Source: Pempheris klunzingeri
Lineage: Eukaryota; Chordata; Actinopteri; Acropomatiformes; Pempheridae
Direction: 5' to 3'
Length of the DNA stretch: 64,000 nt
Assembly: GCF_042242105.1 (NCBI RefSeq)
Contig: NC_092025.1
Coordinates: 13,878,309-13,942,308 of the forward strand
The notes below the pieces were generated by a model that saw only the letters and a program-made list of their open reading frames with translations, was not told the origin of the DNA and made no database searches. Position numbers and translations under genes: made by a program. Positions 24,301 through 64,000 of the stretch are shown here, piece by piece. How positions within the stretch are numbered: the first letter of the stretch is position 1; every line of letters begins with the position of its first letter.

Positions 24301-25314
24301 GCTTGAGAGACAGTGACCACAATCTGTAACCAACTGCCTGAACCAGTTCTGCTAAAAGACTGTAGTTTTTTCAAAACACTACACATATTTGATTAATTTA
24401 TTCAATCATTTGGCTTCATAAAATCCTGTGTTTACATGGAAAACGCTGCCATTCAGAGTGCTAAACTTTAATGTCCTGCTAACTCCTCACAGGGGCAAAC
24501 ACATGTTGCTTAATTAGTAATCAGAGCTTTGGCAATAAAAGGGCCACAGATGAGCTCTTTTGTTTTCGGAGCTATGTGTGCCAACAGGGGAGAGAGGGGC
24601 ATAGCTAGAGGAGAAAGAGTGAGAGGCAGAGGAAGAGGAAGAGGAAGAACAAGGAGAGCCATCGTGTGGTTGACCATGGGGTTTTTGTGATTTGTCACAT
24701 TCATTCAGGATGATATTCATCCTCATATTTTATAATTTTCTCATTGCACTTTAAGTGATCAACCCCAATTTACAATAATAAAATTATGTTTTATACACTT
24801 TCTCTATGTATATATAACATGATTCAAATGCTGATTGTACCCGTTTTCCTATTTCAGACATTATTTTGCAATGATGCCACATAGATAAGGTTAATCAAAC
24901 AGGGCAATGCCATAATTATTCTTTTGTCAGTAATAGTTGGGTATTTGTATTGTGCTGGTTTTAAAGAGGGCTGAAAGCAATAATTATTATTTGATACAAG
25001 TCTGTTCTGCATGTGGGGCTCTTGAATTAAGCTGTTGGCCCGGAATCAGAATTGCAGAAGTGCTCTCTATCTTCCTTTTAATCTCTGCCAAAACTGAGGA
25101 TGTGGGTGAAAGCTATTGTGTCAGCTAGCATCTGTCAAGCTGAAATGTCCTGGAGGGGAAAACTAAATCCCAGGCACTTTCAGCAAACTAAAGAGAATTT
25201 CTCCGACATTTAAATGATGAATGTTGAAGTTAAGTGTCTTTCTGCTGGTTCTCAATAAATCTCATTCATCTTTGGTTTGCTCTCTCGCAAATCTATGCAG
25301 AGCGTCAAGCCAGG

Positions 25315-25656
25315 ATGTCAGGGATGGATGTCCCGTTGGTGGACCACAATGAGACCGGAATCCCTCCAATAGACAATGGGACCTTCCTCCGTTTCTCCCC
25401 AACCTCTTCTTCAACGTCAGCGGCCGCCTCTTCACCAGGACGTCAGGGCAACGTCTACGTTTACGTGTGGCTCTTCCTCGGCCTGCTGGTCTTCCTGCTG
25501 ACGCTGCTCATCATCTCCCTCCACAGGCTGAAGAACATCATCTCCTCGTCCTCCTCCGTCCCCGATTGCAGCAGCGAAGGAGGGAGCTCCTTCACCAACA
25601 TGGAGATCTGTAGCATCTCGTCTCAGAGGTCCACCATCTCCTCACTGTCCACCTGA
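25315..25656 (+). CDS. sertm1: serine-rich and transmembrane domain protein 1
   Basis: A 113-residue protein in one coding exon, matching vertebrate SERTM1, whose role is not known. The N-terminal half has two N-glycosylation sequons (N12, N21) and a Ser/Thr/Ala-rich patch. Residues about 47-69 (start NVYVYVWLFLGLLVF) form one membrane helix. The cytosolic tail begins HRLKNIISSSSS and ends with SSFTNMEICSISSQRST, nearly identical to human. The ATG at 25315 follows a TATGCAG acceptor ending at 25300 by 14 bases, so an untranslated exon lies upstream. A longer frame open from 25234 is intron read-through. The gene faces nbea tail to tail. Confidence 0.93.
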   Translation: MSGMDVPLVDHNETGIPPIDNGTFLRFSPTSSSTSAAASSPGRQGNVYVYVWLFLGLLVFLLTLLIISLHRLKNIISSSSSVPDCSSEGGSSFTNMEICSISSQRSTISSLST

Positions 25657-26175
25657 GTGAGATGGGAGGAGGCACATGCAGACACATAGACATACACGTC
25701 TGAGCGTATTTCCTCATGCGCGCATGCTTTCATGCAAACAACAGGCAAGCATGCGCAAAAGCCCACAGAGGTCAAGCGCTTCAGCCGCAAAGACAGCATG
25801 GCATTACACTCCATGAACGCATATTCTAATCTCGATGGTCCAGTGAGCCTGGCCTGGAGGAACGGTCATAGGCACGGGGGAAATACGGATCACAATGTGA
25901 TGAACATGTCTGGAACATGTCAGAACCCTTCGGAGCCTTATTTCAACGATAAAGACAAGTGATCCTGAGAAACTGCTGTCGCTCTGCAGGAAACACCAGA
26001 ATTAAAAACCAGGAACTAATATCCTCCCTCTTTGTTCTTGTACTGTACTTGTCATATTTACTATAGAACAAATAACTTTGCTTTCAAGTGATGCTTTGTA
26101 CAGCATGTCTCATAATGTCTGTAGACTACATTGCAAAATTAGAGTTACAACAATATTAAAGACCATTACTTTGTG
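25657..26175 (+). other. sertm1: sertm1 3' UTR with poly(A) signal
   Basis: ATTAAA at 26155-26160 is a usable poly(A) signal about 500 bases after the stop. A canonical AATAAA at 27302-27307 could end a longer form. The 76-codon frame at 25732-25962 lies inside this UTR and resembles nothing known. Confidence 0.5.
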
Positions 26176-27240
26176 CAGAAATGCTTGCTTGTGCCTCAGT
26201 TATTCAGTAAGGCGTTAATGTGATGTAATAACATGCTGTGGACGTGCAGGTGACAGAGAAATGAGGGTTGTGTGTTTTAGACTATTGATAGGCAGTCATC
26301 CTCTGACTAAAACTACTGACAGACCAGGTCAAAAGTGGCATAAACAACAAGATGAGATTGCGGTCCTGAAAGACAGGTCTACCAGCGTAACGGATTACCC
26401 TCTCTTGCCTGTCAGCTCATATGGCGTCCGATTGCAGTCTCCATAGTGACTGAAGCGTGAGAGCTCTGCAGCTGTCAGTCTTGTCTGTATTCCAGGCTTA
26501 AGCTACATAAATGTCTGTTTCTGCTTTTTCTAATACTATGAAATGTTGCTTTTTTTTTTGACAGCGCAACAAAAATACGCCACACAAAGGTTCTTTCATC
26601 TTTGTCACATTTTTCCACAAAATTCAATTGCAATTCAAGAGCACTGAAGGCTCAGAGAGCGGCAGCGACGATGGCTACGATGCCACCAACACAACATTTG
26701 CTTTCATGGTTACCACGGAGTAAAATCATTGCATCAGTATGGTGACGTTAAAAAAAAAAAACACCCCTGATTATGCTGCATTGCCAGTTGAATTAAAGCG
26801 CTCATTCACAGTTCTAGTCCTGCAAACAGACATTATTAGACCAACAGTCTGTGCTGCTTCATAGATTTGATTTGCAGGACCACACACTGCAGATGGAAAA
26901 AGCCCAAAGCAAGTGCTTTAAAATGGAAATTGGAAGTGTTGTAAAATTAACATTTCTCTGTGTGTTCTTAGGAGGTGTAGCAGAACACGACGCAGGAAAA
27001 AAAATTCACAGCAAAGCAGGAAGTTGAACGACACAGTCAAGTGTGTTTAGAGAGCAACATTTTAACTCAAGAGTCTCTCGAAATCATCTGGAAGATCCCT
27101 TTTAGTCTCCTAAATGCTGCAACAAGAAGTCGATGATGTCTCACTCTCTCTGTGCAGCATTACAGTCATTAAGCAAAAAAAGAGACCTTTAGCGAAACAT
27201 GTGACCAATCAAAAGTCAAGTCATCAAATTCTTTGCATAT
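26176..27240. other. spacer between the 3' ends of sertm1 and nbea
   Basis: AT-rich, with short A and T runs; no gene or repeat recognised. Confidence 0.6.
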
Positions 27241-28844
27241 TTTATTTTTCTTATCATGATTTTTTTTTTTCAACTCACACATGTCATATTTTACATCTTT
27301 GCAATAAAACATGAATACAATAGTTTTTAGGGTTTCATAGATCCAAAAATATTTAACCTTTTTTTGGATACGTAAGTTGAACCTGTCGATAGAGTATGTG
27401 CATGTGCGCATTTGATCAAGATGGCTTCACACATACAGTACATCTCACATTTCTTCCCCTCACCTCCCTCCTCCCCCACCTCTATCAGCTACAGAATCAT
27501 GATATTGCTTACAACTGTGAGGTTGTAAAACCTAATAATCACACATGAGCTCAACGCTTTAAATACAAACATCAATGCACAAATAATCCCGTAGGGAAAA
27601 TGGACCTAAACAAAATGGCAGCCGACCAGAAAGAACCAAGCTAATAAATAATGATATGTGATTGGTGCAAAGTGCAAATACAAAACAAACTTTTACATTG
27701 ATTTGATTCTCTTTTTTTAAATAATCAACAAATGTGGGTAAGTGAAGGTTTTCCGTTGCGCTTTCAGTCTTATTCAGCTGATTAAGTCTCCCACCAAGCC
27801 TGAACCAAGACTATATGTACATATTTGACAAAACAATCACCAAATATACAAAGGAAATCATGTCAGTCTTGTGGTTGTCATCCTTGGTGGCACTGGCAAG
27901 ATCTCTTTATCATTACCATCTCCGGCAAAATTATCACCATCCTCGACACGCCGTTATTACCATCAGTCTTGTCAACATTATAATAATTATTACACAATAT
28001 TTTACATACAGCAAGTCATTAATAAATTAAAGGTGATAAGCGCAGTTTGTGTAGTGAAAGAACACGTGTGGACTCTGACAGAGGCAGAGCCTTATTTACA
28101 TAAAAATCTGATTTAACCCTGCTGCAGGTAAAATAAAATAAAAAAAAACAGCATTAGAAAATAAAATTAATCCAGATAAAATGAACTTAAATAAAACCAT
28201 AACCCCAGGTAATTTTTCAAGGGTGAATTTAAGATCAAGCCAATAGCACCGTTTTTTTTAAATAGTGGGTGGGGCTGGTTCATTTCTGACCATTTGTAAT
28301 CAGTTTGGACACATTGAAGGAGTCTTAATTTATAGTCCACCCGATTAATTCCCAGACTGAACTCCCCTCAAACGAAAAGTACTGAACAAAATTAATAAAG
28401 ACGAAAAATATAAACAAAAACAAAACTTAGGTTCTTTGTCTGTGAAGCATTAAGCGTACCAGGAACTGCACCTGCACCAGTCCTGTGAGTGGTACGGGTA
28501 TGATCGACCCCTACAAGGCCTGCTCGACTTGCTCTTTTTCTCCATTCTGCAGTCTGTCTATCTTAATAGCAGGTTTTGGTGTGTATCTTCGGAGTATTAT
28601 GTGTCTGTGGTCACACACGTATGTGTACGTACACGTATGCACAGAGGAAGTTATTTCCACCAGCGCTGCCGCGTCCTCAAATCAAGTAAACAAGGGAATA
28701 GAGCCTACGGTCCGGTACTTGTTTTTCCTTCCTCTCCGTACCTTTCGTTTCCCGGCATAGCAGATACACAGCAGAATGCATCACCTCCTCTCCCTCTTGT
28801 TCTTCTCTCCTCTCTCCATCTTCCTCTTCCTCACACTGTCCACC
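27241..28844 (-). other. nbea: nbea 3' UTR (inferred)
   Basis: Follows the nbea stop. The first minus-strand AATAAA is at 27246-27241, implying a UTR of about 1.6 kb. It overlaps the reach of the possible longer sertm1 transcript. Confidence 0.5.
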
Positions 28845-63431
<34,587 letters not shown>

Positions 63432-64000
63432 CTAAACAAACACACACAGACAATAGAATAATTTACTGTTAAATATCCATTTTAATGCATGATAATGATC
63501 AGAGAAATAAGTCTATAGCACAGACTGCGTGAGTCCTACTGTTTACTGATATTAGGTTTTAATAGGCTTCCTGGAGAGTAGAGAAAAACATGTTAACACA
63601 AACGCAAACACACAGACAGGCAACCTCTATGATAGAACTGCGAACTGTAAATCACTGTCATTAACTCCAGAGGCAATTTGGCAATCTGGATATTTTATAG
63701 TTGTACTAATCTAACTGATTACAGCAAAGACATGGCAATTTACAAAAATGTGATTGATGGTTCAAATGATCCAAACCAAACAGGCGCTGTAATCCACTGT
63801 ATCTACTTTAAGGCTCTGGCACTCAATCAGTTGTTTGCTGTGCTGAGCTACAAAGAAATAATCAAGCTAAAAACACAAGAGCATCTGCCCCATAACACGG
63901 GCAATTTCTCATGTGGGTCTGATGTCATCGTCTCTCTAAAAGGTGGGACGTCTTTTGCTATTCTTGAAGCTTTTAGCTTCATTCGGCAGTGATTCATTAC
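63432..64000 (-). other. partial nbea intron at the right edge
   Basis: No further nbea exon could be found here. The 104-codon plus-strand frame at 63678-63992 has no known match. Confidence 0.65.

Larger units (their letters stand above)
8901..25300. other. 16 kb intergenic region without a recognised gene
   Basis: No frame on either strand shows a known family or a chain of coding exons. It holds the microsatellites, the LINE-like tail and the decayed frame listed separately. One or more untranslated sertm1 exons should lie here, because the sertm1 coding exon starts with an acceptor. Stretches rich in homeodomain- and POU-like words (around 12880-13090, 14640-14720, 24000-24240) look like possible conserved enhancers, but conservation cannot be judged from one sequence. 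Confidence 0.6.

Noticed and set aside
25732..25962. 76-codon frame after sertm1
   Set aside because: Inside the sertm1 3' UTR; not matched to the known SERTM1 C terminus, which ends before it.

Overview
This is a vertebrate nuclear genome window, almost certainly from a teleost fish. It holds intron-split genes with GT-AG splice sites, many CA/GT microsatellites, no bacterial-style operons, and a neurobeachin gene packed into tens of kilobases. I found no mobile defence system, CRISPR array or RNA gene. All gene models were built by hand: the exons chain in frame and their products match well-known vertebrate proteins.

Layout, left to right. (1) Positions 129-4319, minus strand: spart (spartin), five coding exons. 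The last coding exons lie beyond the left edge. A likely non-coding first exon and an ETS-type promoter motif sit near 4939-5170. (2) Positions 5646-8570, minus strand: ccna1 (cyclin A1), complete, 413 or 414 residues, with a CCAAT/E-box promoter near 8820-8900. (3) Positions 8901-25300: a gap of about 16 kb with no recognisable gene. It contains microsatellites, a probable LINE 3' tail near 9540-9760 and a decayed protein-like stretch at 20202-21095. (4) Positions 25315-25656, plus strand: sertm1, a 113-residue single-pass membrane protein in one coding exon. (5) Positions 28845-63431, minus strand: nbea (neurobeachin), 45 coding exons giving the C-terminal 2,296 residues. These cover part of the armadillo-like region, the PKA-anchoring helix, the variable linkers, DUF1088, the PH-like domain, the BEACH domain and the WD40 repeats, ending in the family's typical C terminus. 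Its 5' exons lie beyond the right edge.

The genes do not form a shared pathway. Spartin acts in endosome, lipid droplet and cytokinesis biology. Cyclin A1 is a CDK partner of germline cells. SERTM1 is a small membrane protein of unknown role. Neurobeachin is a neuronal trafficking scaffold. They are neighbours because of an ancestral block (human chromosome 13q13) that has been rearranged here: nbea abuts sertm1 tail to tail, and ccna1 points the same way as spart.

The points most worth a second look are the absence of the nested mab21l1 gene from nbea, changes at normally conserved BEACH residues, three tandem splice-site choices in nbea, the clustering of GU/CA repeats at nbea splice sites, a 35-base G run beside an nbea donor, the decayed coding stretch at 20-21 kb, and long overlapping open frames in an nbea intron at 52.5-53.0 kb.
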